Assembly (NCBI RefSeq): GCF_001064145.1
Contig: NZ_JVOJ01000031.1
Span: forward strand, 383-36,202
Direction of reading: 5' to 3'
Source: Sanguibacter keddieii
GTDB taxonomy: Bacteria; Actinomycetota; Actinomycetes; Actinomycetales; Actinomycetaceae
DNA: 35,820 bases
The notes under the pieces: generated by a model
Told to the model about the DNA's origin: nothing
The model's input: only the letters and a program-made list of their open reading frames with translations
The model's database searches: none
Shown: positions 8,526 through 15,768 of the stretch, piece by piece
How the letters are laid out: each line of letters begins with the position of its first letter
Numbering within the stretch: the first letter of the stretch is position 1
Made by a program: the position numbers and the translations under genes

Positions 8526-8555
8526 ACCGGCCCTGGACCTTGCGGCGGAACCGGT
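8526..8555 (-). repeat. Leader hairpin of the Abi gene, diverged copy of the 8671-8713 terminator
   Basis: On the minus strand ACCGG and CCGGT enclose a GC-rich loop and are followed by TTTTCTTCT, a terminator-like pattern placed between the Abi promoter and its start codon. The sequence aligns with the nested hairpin at 8671-8713, including the flanking TCTTCT and GCAA(A)GGG, so the two are duplicates. The stem is now short and imperfect. It could attenuate the gene, encode a small RNA or simply be a leftover of the insertion. Confidence 0.5.
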
Positions 8556-8567
8556 GTTGATAACAAC

Positions 8568-8622
8568 ATTGTACTGTTTATTGGTGCCTTATGCCAATCT
8601 GGCATAGTTGTGAGGCGCCTCA
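8568..8622 (-). promoter_or_regulatory. Promoter and operator-like palindromes upstream of the Abi gene
   Basis: On the minus strand TTGGCA (8597-8592), an 18-bp spacer and TACAAT (8573-8568) form a good sigma70-type promoter. A perfect palindrome TATGCCA-ATC-TGGCATA (8590-8606) covers the -35 element, where a repressor could act. A second perfect palindrome TGAGGCGCCTCA (8611-8622) lies just upstream. Confidence 0.6.
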
Positions 8623-8672
8623 TAGTGGGGTTGAATATGGTCTCACTGCTCATGCCCTTTGCAAAAGAGAAG

Positions 8673-8709
8673 ACCGGCTCTGGATCCCCGCAGCGGGGTA
8701 AGAGCCGGT
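8673..8709 (-). terminator. Nested-stem intrinsic terminator
   Basis: Outer stem ACCGGCTCT/AGAGCCGGT (8673-8681, 8701-8709) and inner stem CCCCG/CGGGG (8686-8690, 8694-8698) are followed on the minus strand by TCTTCTCTTTT. It lies about 40 nt past the stop of the gene ending at 8748. Confidence 0.75.
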
Positions 8710-8747
8710 TCTGGTGACTCCATTATATGCGGCCCCTGTTGCGCTTG

Positions 8748-9401
8748 TCAGCCCTGGGCCTGCTCGCCCGGGTCGTTGCACATGGTGATGCCCTCGAAGC
8801 CGGCGGCGCCCAGCACCTGGAAGATCTCGTCGAGGAGGACCATCGGCTCGGCCGTGCCCACCGCGAACTCGGGGTGACGGATCTCGATGGCGGCCATCCC
8901 GCGCGGGTCCGTGACCGGCTCGGTGTCGAACTTCTCCGACAGCAGACGGTTCGCCTCCTCCAGGTCGGCGGGGGACCCGAACGCCCAGGTCACGGCCTTG
9001 TTGCCCGCGCCCGTGGGGGTGCGGTGAATGTACATGCGCGTCATGAGGATGTGGCGGCCATGACGGGGGAACATGTCGCCCACGCGGGTGAACAGGGCAA
9101 TGTCGGCCAGGTCCCCTCCGAGCGACGAATCCACGAGCGCGTAGGCGTAGGCGCCGATGCCGCGCAGGGTCAGGGCGTCCGCGAGGAGGCCCATGACCTC
9201 GTCGTCGAAGGGCTCAGGTTGGAAGTACACGCCCTCGCCGATCTCCGGTGCGTCTGGGCCAAGCAGCGTGATGTCGAAGCCGGCGTCCGCCAGTGCGTCC
9301 CGCACGAGCGCCACGTTGTGCTCCGGGAAGGGGTGCAGCGCGGCCGCGTTCGCCGCGATGCGCTCGATAAACACGTAGGTGGAAAAACCAAGCTCAGCCA
9401 T
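8748..9401 (-). CDS. Conserved-looking protein of unknown function
   Basis: A 217-residue soluble protein starting MAELGFSTYVFIERIAANAA. The frame is open further upstream, but that part is the antisense shadow of the nitroreductase gene, so the start at 9401 is preferred. The composition is ordinary, acidic and alpha/beta-like, with no signal peptide or transmembrane helix. Segments such as DDEVMGLLADALTLRGIG and GAGNKAVTWAFGSPADLEE suggest a regulatory or enzymatic fold, but I recognise no family. A terminator follows, and a palindromic element separates it from the nitroreductase upstream, so it may have its own promoter. Confidence 0.7.
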   Translation of the reverse strand: MAELGFSTYVFIERIAANAAALHPFPEHNVALVRDALADAGFDITLLGPDAPEIGEGVYFQPEPFDDEVMGLLADALTLRGIGAYAYALVDSSLGGDLADIALFTRVGDMFPRHGRHILMTRMYIHRTPTGAGNKAVTWAFGSPADLEEANRLLSEKFDTEPVTDPRGMAAIEIRHPEFAVGTAEPMVLLDEIFQVLGAAGFEGITMCNDPGEQAQG

Positions 9402-9436
9402 GCGCTCATTGTAAGCGCGGGGACACCCGGGTATGC

Positions 9437-9495
9437 GACGAGGCCGCGGCACCCCGGGTGGTCGGGTGACCACGAGGGGAGGCCACGGCCTCGTC
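9437..9495. repeat. GACGAGGCC palindromic element, probable terminator
   Basis: Arms at 9437-9450 (GACGAGGCCGCGGC) and 9482-9495 pair with one mismatch, and an inner stem GTGGTC/GACCAC (9458-9463, 9468-9473) gives a cruciform. It lies just past the nitroreductase stop. The same core recurs at 22311, 30177, 32018 and 34179. Confidence 0.65.
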
Positions 9496-9507
9496 AATGA
9501 TGGGTAA

Positions 9508-10257
9508 TCAGCGCAGGCACAGCCCCTGCTCGTGGAGGACCTCCATGATGGGGGAGACGTGCGCGCCGCCCACGCCGATGTTGGTGGCGACCAGGTGAGT
9601 GAAGGACTCGAGGCGCGAGCCCGAGCGCAGGTCGTAGTACTCGGTGACCTCGCGGTCGTAGTCGGCCAGCGTCTGCGTGTAGGACTCCACGCGCGGGTAC
9701 GTGTTCTTCGCGGTGACGACCGACAGGGGCATGCGCGGCTTCTGACCCGGCTCCTGGTCCGCATGGCCGACGAGCAGACCGAGAACCGGGAAGGTCAGCT
9801 CCGGCAGCTCCAGCGCGTCGACGACGCCGCGCGGATCGGCGAGGATTGAGCCGAGGTAGACGGTGCCCAGGCCCATTGATTCGGCGGCCACGACCACGTT
9901 CTGCGCGGCCAGCAGCGCGTCCTCGAGGGCCGTGAGGAACAGGTTGATTGACCCCAGGGCCTCCGAGGAGACGCCCTGTTCGGCGCGGATGCGGCTGTTG
10001 CGGTACAGGTCGGCGACGAAGATGAACAGGTCGCCCTTCGTGCCGCCCACGTAGGGCTGGCCGGACGCGGTGCCGATTGCCTCGCGCACCTGCGGGTCGG
10101 TGATGTGCAGGATCGTGCACGCCTGCAGGAAGGAGGAGGTGGCGGTGTGGCGCGCCACGTCCATGAGGGTCTCAACCTCGGCGTCGGTGAGAGGCTGATC
10201 CTTGTAGGCGCGGATCGTGCGGTGGGCGAGCTGGCTCGCAATCGTCTCGTTTGTCAT
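9508..10257 (-). CDS. Nitroreductase family NADPH-dependent oxidoreductase (NfsA-like)
   Basis: A 249-residue flavin (FMN) oxidoreductase. The N-terminus SQLAHRTIRAYKDQPLTDAE carries the family Arg-Thr-x-Arg-x-Tyr-Lys FMN-contact segment. ATSSFLQACTILHITD and the central AAESMGLGTVYLGSILADPR helix-loop are typical of NfsA/FRP-type proteins, as is KPRMPLSVVTAKNTYPR in the C-terminal part. It should reduce nitro compounds, quinones or flavins using NAD(P)H in the cytoplasm; the natural substrate cannot be predicted. It is divergent from the hydrolase gene at 10281, with only 23 bp between start codons. A TAGAAT hexamer 6 nt before its ATG suggests a leaderless transcript. Confidence 0.9.
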   Translation of the reverse strand: MTNETIASQLAHRTIRAYKDQPLTDAEVETLMDVARHTATSSFLQACTILHITDPQVREAIGTASGQPYVGGTKGDLFIFVADLYRNSRIRAEQGVSSEALGSINLFLTALEDALLAAQNVVVAAESMGLGTVYLGSILADPRGVVDALELPELTFPVLGLLVGHADQEPGQKPRMPLSVVTAKNTYPRVESYTQTLADYDREVTEYYDLRSGSRLESFTHLVATNIGVGGAHVSPIMEVLHEQGLCLR

Positions 10258-10263
10258 GCGTTC

Positions 10264-10273
10264 ATTCTACGAT
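10264..10273. promoter_or_regulatory. Overlapping divergent -10 elements
   Basis: TACGAT (10268-10273) reads rightward 7 nt before the GTG at 10281. TAGAAT reads leftward (10269-10264) 6 nt before the ATG at 10257. The two hexamers share 2 bp, so polymerase could occupy only one at a time. The -35 elements are not clear. Confidence 0.45.
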
Positions 10274-10280
10274 TGGGTGC

Positions 10281-11216
10281 GTGAAACAGATAGAGCCTTT
10301 CGGTCCTCTTGCGCTGGCAGCAAACGTCATTCCCGTGGCCGTCCCGTCCCCGGCCGGCGAGCTCAGCGGCCTGCTAACCGGCCCGAGCGCCGCCAGCCTC
10401 GTTGACGGAACCCCCGCGATCTCTGCAGCCTCGGCCCCGGGTGCCGTGGGGGAGAACCGCGCGCTCCTCGTCCCCGGTTACACGGGCTCCAAGGAAGACT
10501 ACGCCCCGGTCCTTCCCTTCCTCGGGGAGGCGGGCTGGGACGTGCTCGCCTACTCGCAACGAGGCCAGGGCGGGTCCGCCGCGCCTGCCGGCCTCGGCGC
10601 GTACGGGATGAGCGACTTCGTCGGTGACCTTATCGCCGTCGCCGAGGCCTGGGCCGGGACCTCGGGGCGCGTGCACCTCGTGGGCCACTCTTTCGGCGGC
10701 ATCGTCGCGCGTGCGGCCGTCGTCAAGCGCCCCGACATCTTCGCCTCCGTCACCCTGTTCTGCTCAGGTCGGGCCGTCTATGACTGGATGAACACCCTGC
10801 CCATCCTCGACCCCCTGCCCACGGGCCCCGGCGCGCGCCAGCAGGTGCTGCGCGCCTACTTCCCGGACATGAACTTTGACGAACCCGGCGTCGGATGGGC
10901 GGAATTCCAACGTATCCGCGCGCTGGACACGGCCTCGGAAAACCTGGTCGGCATCGCCCGCATCCTCTCCCAGCTGCGCCCTGACACCCCGGCGCTCGCG
11001 GCCACGGGCGTGCCCGTGCACGTCCTGTACGGGGACCAGGATGAGATCTGGCCGCCCGCGTGGTACGCCGAGGAGGCCGCAGACCTGGGTGCCCGCGAGA
11101 GCATTATTCGCGGGGGCGCGCACAGCGCGCAGCTGCAGTTCCCGCAGCAGTGGGCGGAGTTTGCCAGCTCGTACTGGGCGGATGTGGAGTCGGGGGCGCT
11201 GGTCTGGTCCATGTGA
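10281..11216 (+). CDS. Alpha/beta hydrolase
   Basis: A 311-residue cytoplasmic hydrolase. The nucleophile elbow GHSFGG places Ser137. YGDQDEIW gives Asp252/Asp254 as acid candidates, and GGAHSAQ gives His281, completing the triad. The oxyanion-loop region is VPGYTGSKEDY near residue 70. Start GTG 10281 is preferred because a -10-like hexamer ends 7 nt before it and the frame upstream overlaps the divergent promoter. There is no signal peptide. Lipase, esterase or C-C hydrolase activity is possible; the sequence does not decide. Gene orientation and the shared promoter suggest co-regulation with the nitroreductase. Confidence 0.85.
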   Translation: MKQIEPFGPLALAANVIPVAVPSPAGELSGLLTGPSAASLVDGTPAISAASAPGAVGENRALLVPGYTGSKEDYAPVLPFLGEAGWDVLAYSQRGQGGSAAPAGLGAYGMSDFVGDLIAVAEAWAGTSGRVHLVGHSFGGIVARAAVVKRPDIFASVTLFCSGRAVYDWMNTLPILDPLPTGPGARQQVLRAYFPDMNFDEPGVGWAEFQRIRALDTASENLVGIARILSQLRPDTPALAATGVPVHVLYGDQDEIWPPAWYAEEAADLGARESIIRGGAHSAQLQFPQQWAEFASSYWADVESGALVWSM

Positions 11217-11293
11217 CGCGAGATGCTGTGACATCGTCCCAAAACGGGCCTTGTGATGCGTATCTGTGAGGATGGATGCTTAGTATTGTGTTT

Positions 11294-11689
11294 ATGAACA
11301 AGCGTTCCATCCTTACTGCAGTGCTGGCGCTCGGCCTGGGCATCACCGCCCTGACCGGCTGCGCTACCGATTCCGCTCACTCCTACGTGACTCCGAAGGA
11401 CGTCAAGACGGTCGAGCGTCCCATCGCTCAGATCGACGACAGTGGCATCAAGGTCCCCGAGAAGCGCGACCTGAAGGTCAAGCTGGCCGACTCCGACAAG
11501 GCCGCCAAGTGGAAGATTGAGGTCTCTGACCCGACCGCCCTCGAGGTCGGCAAGTCCGAGAAGAACATCGTCACTCTGCACCCGCTGCGTGCGCTGGGCG
11601 AGAACGATGACCCGGTGACCGTGACCCTGACCGATCCGGACGGCATCACCACCGACTTCAAGGTGACCATCACCGAGGGTGCCAACTGA
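11294..11689 (+). CDS. Small secreted lipoprotein
   Basis: A 131-residue protein. A signal peptide with basic MNKR start and hydrophobic core ends in lipobox LTGC, giving lipidated Cys23. The mature part is Lys/Asp-rich beta-type sequence (DVKTVERPIAQIDDSGIKVP, later VTVTLTDPDG and FKVTITEG), suggesting one immunoglobulin-like or bacterial beta-sandwich domain on the outer membrane face. The start at 11294 gives a normal n-region and lies 7 nt after TAGTAT, fitting a leaderless mRNA. An in-frame ATG at 11276 with GAGG upstream is the alternative. A terminator follows directly, so it is monocistronic. Function unknown. Confidence 0.8.
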   Translation: MNKRSILTAVLALGLGITALTGCATDSAHSYVTPKDVKTVERPIAQIDDSGIKVPEKRDLKVKLADSDKAAKWKIEVSDPTALEVGKSEKNIVTLHPLRALGENDDPVTVTLTDPDGITTDFKVTITEGAN

Positions 11690-11709
11690 TTTTCTACTGA
11701 CAACGCTTC

Positions 11710-11737
11710 GGGCCCAGGATCTGCGGATCCTGGGCCC
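11710..11737 (+). terminator. Terminator hairpin after the lipoprotein gene
   Basis: A perfect 12-bp stem GGGCCCAGGATC/GATCCTGGGCCC with loop TGCG; only a weak T-rich run follows. It sits 20 bp after the lipoprotein stop and just before the convergent toxin gene. Confidence 0.7.
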
Positions 11738-11755
11738 TCCCGTATTGGTGCCCGA

Positions 11756-12283
11756 TCAGGCATCTAACAGAGCATCGATGAACTCCCGCAGTGCCCGCAG
11801 CGGTAGCATCAGGTGATTGTCAGCTCCTGGGCAGGGAACAAACTGTGAGGACTGGTGGAGGTAGAAGTCGCGCGCGTGGTTGTTGGCGCAGTGGACCAGG
11901 AGGGCAGCGAATCCCACCTCATTGCTGAGCTTGTAGGCTCGCAAGAGTGCATCTTTGAGGAGAGCTGCGCCTATGCCTCGTCCCTGCGCGCGCTGATCGA
12001 CGGCGAGTCGCGCGAGGAGGAGAACTGGGCATGGCTCCGGGCGTTGGCCAGGTTTGAGGGCATCTGGGAGTTTGCTGCGCTGCACTGCCCCCATCGATAG
12101 GGCGTAGAAACCAAGTGTCTCTGGTTCCTGCGTTGTGACGAAGACGCGAGCGTTTCCGGCTCGGTGGTTCTGCCACGCAAATCGGTGGAACCAATCGTCT
12201 ATCTCAGTGTTGCCCGATTGGAAGCGCGACCGGTCGTCCCTCCGCTCGAGAGGCCGCGGCTCTTGCAGGACTGATACGTACAT
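11756..12283 (-). CDS. GNAT-family acetyltransferase toxin (TacT-like)
   Basis: A 175-residue GNAT protein. The acetyl-CoA loop is RAQGRGIGAALLKDAL after LLLARLAVDQ, and the C-terminal half has HCANNHARDFYLHQSSQF, where the Tyr is the expected general acid. The N-terminus has the SGNTEIDDWFHRFAWQNH segment typical of toxins of this group, which acetylate aminoacyl-tRNA and stop translation. Its ATG overlaps the stop of the DUF1778 gene by one base (TAATG), giving strict coupling. Base composition is lower in GC than the flanks, consistent with a transferred toxin-antitoxin module. It could be a housekeeping N-acetyltransferase, but the partner gene makes toxin much likelier. Confidence 0.9.
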   Translation of the reverse strand: MYVSVLQEPRPLERRDDRSRFQSGNTEIDDWFHRFAWQNHRAGNARVFVTTQEPETLGFYALSMGAVQRSKLPDALKPGQRPEPCPVLLLARLAVDQRAQGRGIGAALLKDALLRAYKLSNEVGFAALLVHCANNHARDFYLHQSSQFVPCPGADNHLMLPLRALREFIDALLDA

Positions 12284-12591
12284 TAGTTTTTGGAGGTGCT
12301 CGGTGTGTTCAGGTCGATGTGAGTGCCGAAGGGCGAGGGGCGATCAAAGAGTTTGCGCAGTTTGGGATCGTCCGTCGGCGAGGCCGCAAGGATTTCTTCG
12401 AAGCGGGCGTGCTCCTCTTCGTTCAGAATGAAGAAGCGCTGATCGGCGAGACGTCGCTCTGCCTCCAATGTGGCTGCGGAGAGGACGAAATCGCTGATGC
12501 TGCGAGATGTGTATGTGGCGGCGCTGCGAATGAGAGTGTTCTGTTCCTCGGTGAGGCGTAGTTCCAGACGCTGTGTCTTTGCAATGCTCAT
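12283..12591 (-). CDS. DUF1778 ribbon-helix-helix antitoxin (TacA-like)
   Basis: A 102-residue protein. KTQRLELRLTEEQNTLIRSA is the ribbon and first helix of a DUF1778 RHH domain, followed by SISDFVLSAATLEAERRL. The C-terminal part (NEEEHARFEEILAASPTDDP) is the usual toxin-wrapping tail. AGGAG lies about 6 nt before the ATG. It precedes and overlaps the GNAT toxin gene. It should neutralise the toxin and repress the operon through the palindrome at 12610-12630, with repression depending on the toxin:antitoxin ratio as in related modules. Confidence 0.92.
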   Translation of the reverse strand: MSIAKTQRLELRLTEEQNTLIRSAATYTSRSISDFVLSAATLEAERRLADQRFFILNEEEHARFEEILAASPTDDPKLRKLFDRPSPFGTHIDLNTPSTSKN

Positions 12592-12609
12592 ATCAACTCC
12601 TCTTTCGCT

Positions 12610-12630
12610 CGTACGGACATTATCCGTACG
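12610..12630 (-). promoter_or_regulatory. Operator palindrome of the toxin-antitoxin operon
   Basis: Perfect 8-bp arms CGTACGGA/TCCGTACG around a 5-bp centre, 20 bp upstream of the antitoxin ATG. A GATAAT hexamer lies inside it on the minus strand, so binding would cover the likely -10. It is a strong candidate RHH autoregulatory site. Confidence 0.7.
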
Positions 12631-12719
12631 TATAGATACCTTAGCATCTGAGGTGCGAGTGGGCTAGCTCTTTCCCCTGAAAGGATCCCTGCGGGAATGG
12701 ACCACGTTGCGAGTGGATG

Positions 12720-12758
12720 AGAGGGGGGTGGCCAACGATGAGTTGGCCACCCCCCTCT
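12720..12758 (-). terminator. Terminator hairpin of the amino-acid ABC operon
   Basis: A perfect 17-bp stem (12720-12736 with 12742-12758) and a 5-nt loop, starting 14 nt after the ATPase stop. There is no T tract. Confidence 0.7.
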
Positions 12759-12771
12759 GGTATCCCGTGTC

Positions 12772-13551
12772 TCAGTGCAAGATGCGTGCCAGGAAGTCCC
12801 TGGTGGCCTGCTCGCGCGGGTTGTCGATGACCTGCTCGGGCGGGCCCTGCTCGACGATCTGGCCATTGCGCAGGAACACGACGCGGTCGGCCGCCTGGCG
12901 GGCGAAGCTGATCTCGTGCGTCGCCATGAGAATCGTCGAATCCTGTGCCTTGATCTCGCGCACGAGGTCGAGGACCTCGCCGACGAGCACCGGGTCCAGT
13001 GCCGCCGTGATCTCATCCAGCAGGAGAAGCTCCGGGTTCGTCGCCAGAGCGCGGGCAATCGCCACGCGCTGCTGCTGGCCACCCGACAGGCGATCCGGGT
13101 ACTCCTTCGCCTTGTCCTTCAAGCCGATGCGGTCCAACAGCTCCATGCCGCGCTCGTGTGCGCGATCCTTCTCCCAGCCGTGCACCTTGCGGGCCGCGAG
13201 CGTCACGTTGTCCAGCACCGACATGTGCGGGAACAGGTTGTAGTGCTGAAACACCACGCCGATGCGCGCGCGGATCTGATCCGCGTTCGCACGCGGGTCC
13301 GTGATGTCCTCCCCGGCCAGGAAGATCTGGCCGTCGTCCACCCGCTCCAGCAGGTTCGCGCAGCGCAGCAGCGTCGACTTACCCGAGCCCGACGCGCCCA
13401 GGAGGACCACGACCTCGTGCGCTGCGACGTCCAGGTCCAGGCCGCGCAGGACGACGTTGTCGCCGAAGCGCTTGACGACGCCGACGGCGCGCAGGACCGG
13501 GGTGTTGTTCTCCGAGGTGGGGGAGGCCTCGTTCATCGTGGGAACCGACAT
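12772..13551 (-). CDS. Polar amino-acid ABC transporter ATP-binding protein (GlnQ-like)
   Basis: A 259-residue ATPase. Walker A GASGSGKST is at residues 52-60, signature LSGGQQQRVAIARAL follows, and Walker B is LLLLDEITAALDP. The switch His lies in MATHEISFA. The length and the PQ-rich hallmark motifs fit the HisP/GlnQ subfamily that powers uptake of polar amino acids. It carries an extra 16-20-residue N-terminal tail before the domain. The ATG overlaps the permease stop (TGATG) and it is the last gene of the three-gene importer operon. Confidence 0.95.
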   Translation of the reverse strand: MSVPTMNEASPTSENNTPVLRAVGVVKRFGDNVVLRGLDLDVAAHEVVVLLGASGSGKSTLLRCANLLERVDDGQIFLAGEDITDPRANADQIRARIGVVFQHYNLFPHMSVLDNVTLAARKVHGWEKDRAHERGMELLDRIGLKDKAKEYPDRLSGGQQQRVAIARALATNPELLLLDEITAALDPVLVGEVLDLVREIKAQDSTILMATHEISFARQAADRVVFLRNGQIVEQGPPEQVIDNPREQATRDFLARILH

Positions 13552-14423
13552 CAGACGGTACCTCCCATCTGCTCGCGCTTACGCAGTCGGGCCGTGTACC
13601 AGTCCGACAGGCGGATGAAGGGGAACGACAAGATGATGAACAGCAGGCCGGCGACGACGTAGGACGTCATGTTGTAGGTCTTGGCCTGGACCATCTGTGC
13701 CGAACGGATCGCGTCGACCGCGCCCAGGACCGAGATCAGGCCGACGTCCTTCTGCATGGAAATGAAGTCATTCATGAGAGCGGGAGTGACCTTGCGGATC
13801 GCCTGCGGCACGATGATCATCCGCAGCGTCTGCCCGTGGGACAGACCCAGCGAGCGCGCCGCGTAACGCTGGGAGGGGTGCACGGAGTCCAGGCCCGCGC
13901 GCAGCACCTCGGCGACGTATGAGGAGTACGTGAGGATCAGCGCGACCGTGCCCAGGAACGCGGTTGGGATGCGCGTCGTCGGGTTGAGCGCGGGGATGCC
14001 GAAGCCGATCAGGTAGAGGACCACCAGGAAGGGGACGCCTCGGAAAACGTCCGTGTACGCGGCCGCCAGGAAGCGGATCGGGAAGAACACGGGACCGGCC
14101 AGGGTGCGCGCGGCCGCCAGCAGAGTCGCAAAGACAGCGACGCCCAGAACCGCGATCAGCAGGATCCGGATGTTGAGCCACAGGCCGGACAGGACCTGGG
14201 GGAAGGCCTCAACGAAGTATTTGCCGTTGAAGAAGGTGTTGCGGGTGGCCTCCCACCCGTCGGAGTTGACGACCACGGCGATGAGGATCCCCGCGACCAC
14301 GACCGTGGAGGCCAGGGAGATGAGAATAGACCGGACTGTCTGCTTGCGCCGATAAGCGCGGCGGCCACGCTCCACCGCCGAAACGGTGAGCGTGGCCGCC
14401 GCGTTACTCGAGTAGTCACTCAT
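13551..14423 (-). CDS. Polar amino-acid ABC transporter permease (HisM/GlnP family)
   Basis: A 290-residue membrane protein. After a basic cytoplasmic N-terminus there is a first helix (ILISLASTVVVAGILIAVVV), a periplasm-equivalent loop, and then the permease core. The EAA loop (AARSLGLSHGQTLRMIIVPQ) contacts the ATPase. About five to six helices are visible. The gene starts 12 nt after the binding-protein stop and overlaps the ATPase start. One permease gene is present, so the transporter probably works as a homodimer. Confidence 0.95.
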   Translation of the reverse strand: MSDYSSNAAATLTVSAVERGRRAYRRKQTVRSILISLASTVVVAGILIAVVVNSDGWEATRNTFFNGKYFVEAFPQVLSGLWLNIRILLIAVLGVAVFATLLAAARTLAGPVFFPIRFLAAAYTDVFRGVPFLVVLYLIGFGIPALNPTTRIPTAFLGTVALILTYSSYVAEVLRAGLDSVHPSQRYAARSLGLSHGQTLRMIIVPQAIRKVTPALMNDFISMQKDVGLISVLGAVDAIRSAQMVQAKTYNMTSYVVAGLLFIILSFPFIRLSDWYTARLRKREQMGGTV

Positions 14424-14435
14424 GAGTGTGGGGCC

Positions 14436-15299
14436 TCACTTGAGGGTGGGCACGTTCTGTGCCTCGTTCAGCCACTTTTCCTGCAGCTCGGCGAGCTTGC
14501 CGGATGAGGCCAGGCGATCGATCGCGGCGGAGACCGTGGGGGTGAGCTTGGAGCCCTTGGGCAGGACGATGCCGTACTCCTCGCCGCCCGTCGTGTCGTC
14601 AAACTGGCCGATGATGACGCCGTCATCGATCTGCGCGGAGACCATGTAGAACGCGGTCGGCAGGTCGACGACGATCGCGTCCACGCGGCCCGTCTGCAGG
14701 GCCAGGACCGTGTCGTCGGAGGAGTTGAACATCTGCAGCTTCTGGGTGAGTCCGGGCTCGAGGTTCTCGGACGCGAACTGCTGAGAGGTGGTGCCGGCCT
14801 GGACGCCGATCAGCACGTCCTTGAGGTCCGCGATGGACTTCGCGTCGGCGGCCGGGGTGCCAGCCTTGGTGATGATCGCCGAGGTCGTCGTGTAGTACGG
14901 GGACGTGAAGTCGACGGCGTTCTTGCGCTCGTCGGTGATGGAGAACTGCTGAATGTTCAGGTCCCAGTCCTTCGCGCCGGGGGTGATCGACGAATCGAAG
15001 GTGGCGCGCACCCACTGGACGTTGTCGGCGGTGTAGCCGAGTTCCTCGGCCAGGGCGTAGATGACGGCCGACTCGTAGCCTTCGCCCGAGGCCGGGTCGT
15101 TGTCCAGGATCCACGGCGAGTAGGCGGGATCGGAGGTGGCGACGGTGAGCTTGCCTTCCGTCACGGTCGGCAGCGCGCCGGGGCCGTAGGTCTGGTCGGC
15201 GTCGGCGGAAGAAGAGGAGCTCGTGCCGCCCGTGCAGGCGGCCAGGCCGAGGGCCGCGACGGCGGCAACGGCAGCGAGGGAACGGACAGAGCGGCGCAT
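14436..15299 (-). CDS. Polar amino-acid ABC transporter substrate-binding lipoprotein
   Basis: A 287-residue SBP family 3 protein. The signal peptide MRRSVRSLAAVAAVAALGLA ends with a lipobox giving lipidated Cys22. The mature start is Ser/Gly-rich, then YGPGALPTVTEGKLTVATSD and later SPYYTTTSAIITK, typical of glutamine/cystine/lysine-type binding proteins. I chose the start at 15299 because it opens directly with the signal peptide and GGGAGG lies 4 nt upstream. It captures the amino acid outside the cell and leads the operon. Substrate cannot be fixed from sequence. Confidence 0.95.
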   Translation of the reverse strand: MRRSVRSLAAVAAVAALGLAACTGGTSSSSSADADQTYGPGALPTVTEGKLTVATSDPAYSPWILDNDPASGEGYESAVIYALAEELGYTADNVQWVRATFDSSITPGAKDWDLNIQQFSITDERKNAVDFTSPYYTTTSAIITKAGTPAADAKSIADLKDVLIGVQAGTTSQQFASENLEPGLTQKLQMFNSSDDTVLALQTGRVDAIVVDLPTAFYMVSAQIDDGVIIGQFDDTTGGEEYGIVLPKGSKLTPTVSAAIDRLASSGKLAELQEKWLNEAQNVPTLK

Positions 15300-15388
15300 G
15301 GGGCCTCCCGGTGACGTGAGGAAATCCGCCGGTGAGGGCGGGTCTGACTCGTTGAGAGTATCGGTGCGCCGAAAAACGCGCTGGCGTC

Positions 15389-15405
15389 GTTTCGATGCAC
15401 GAAAC
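15389..15405 (-). promoter_or_regulatory. Candidate operator upstream of the amino-acid importer
   Basis: Inverted repeat GTTTCG (15389-15394) / CGAAAC (15400-15405) about 90 bp upstream of the binding-protein start. Otherwise 15300-15496 shows no gene and presumably holds the operon promoter. Regulator unknown. Confidence 0.4.
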
Positions 15406-15496
15406 AATGGAACGAGGCCTGGACTGGGAAAACGCTGGAATTGTTGGGATTTCGTGGGGTTGGGGGATGGGACACAGTGCTGCGCGGGCATGCGAA

Positions 15497-15523
15497 AGGG
15501 CCGGGCCACATCGGCCCGGCCCT
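15497..15523 (-). terminator. Terminator hairpin after the 50-aa gene
   Basis: A perfect 11-bp stem AGGGCCGGGCC/GGCCCGGCCCT with loop ACATC, 10 nt past the stop of the small gene. The downstream minus strand is only moderately T-rich. Confidence 0.7.
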
Positions 15524-15532
15524 CCCGTCAGA

Positions 15533-15685
15533 TCACTTCTGGAACTTGTCCTTCAGATCGGAGACGACCTCGGTCGCCTTGTCCTTGGCGGCCTCGACGG
15601 CCTTCTCGACGTTTTCTTCGCCGAAGGTTTCCTTGGCCTTCTCGATGCCATCTTCAGCCTGCTTCTTCAGATCTTCCAGACCCAT
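15533..15685 (-). CDS. Small charged helical protein, paralog of 21064-21276
   Basis: A 50-residue protein starting MGLEDLKKQAEDGIEKAKET and ending KDKFQK, rich in Lys, Glu, Asp and Ala and probably one long amphipathic helix. GGAGG lies 4-5 nt before the ATG and a terminator follows, so it is a genuine small gene. It shares the MxLEDLxKxAExGxEK start and the AAKDKA-type repeats with the 70-residue protein at 21064-21276. The helical repeats recall LEA/stress proteins and some small antitoxins, but no function can be assigned. Confidence 0.8.
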   Translation of the reverse strand: MGLEDLKKQAEDGIEKAKETFGEENVEKAVEAAKDKATEVVSDLKDKFQK

Positions 15686-15768
15686 GTTTCCTCCTTGGAA
15701 CGAGCCGCTCGTAGTGGTCGAGCGGGTGGTCTCACCCTATGTCGGAACCGTGGTGCTCGCGCGTTCAA

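Noticed and set aside
8423-8653. A 76-codon minus-strand ORF between the Abi promoter and the terminator
   Set aside because: It runs through the promoter and leader of the Abi gene, its start is only 1 nt from the AAAGGG and its sequence is not protein-like.
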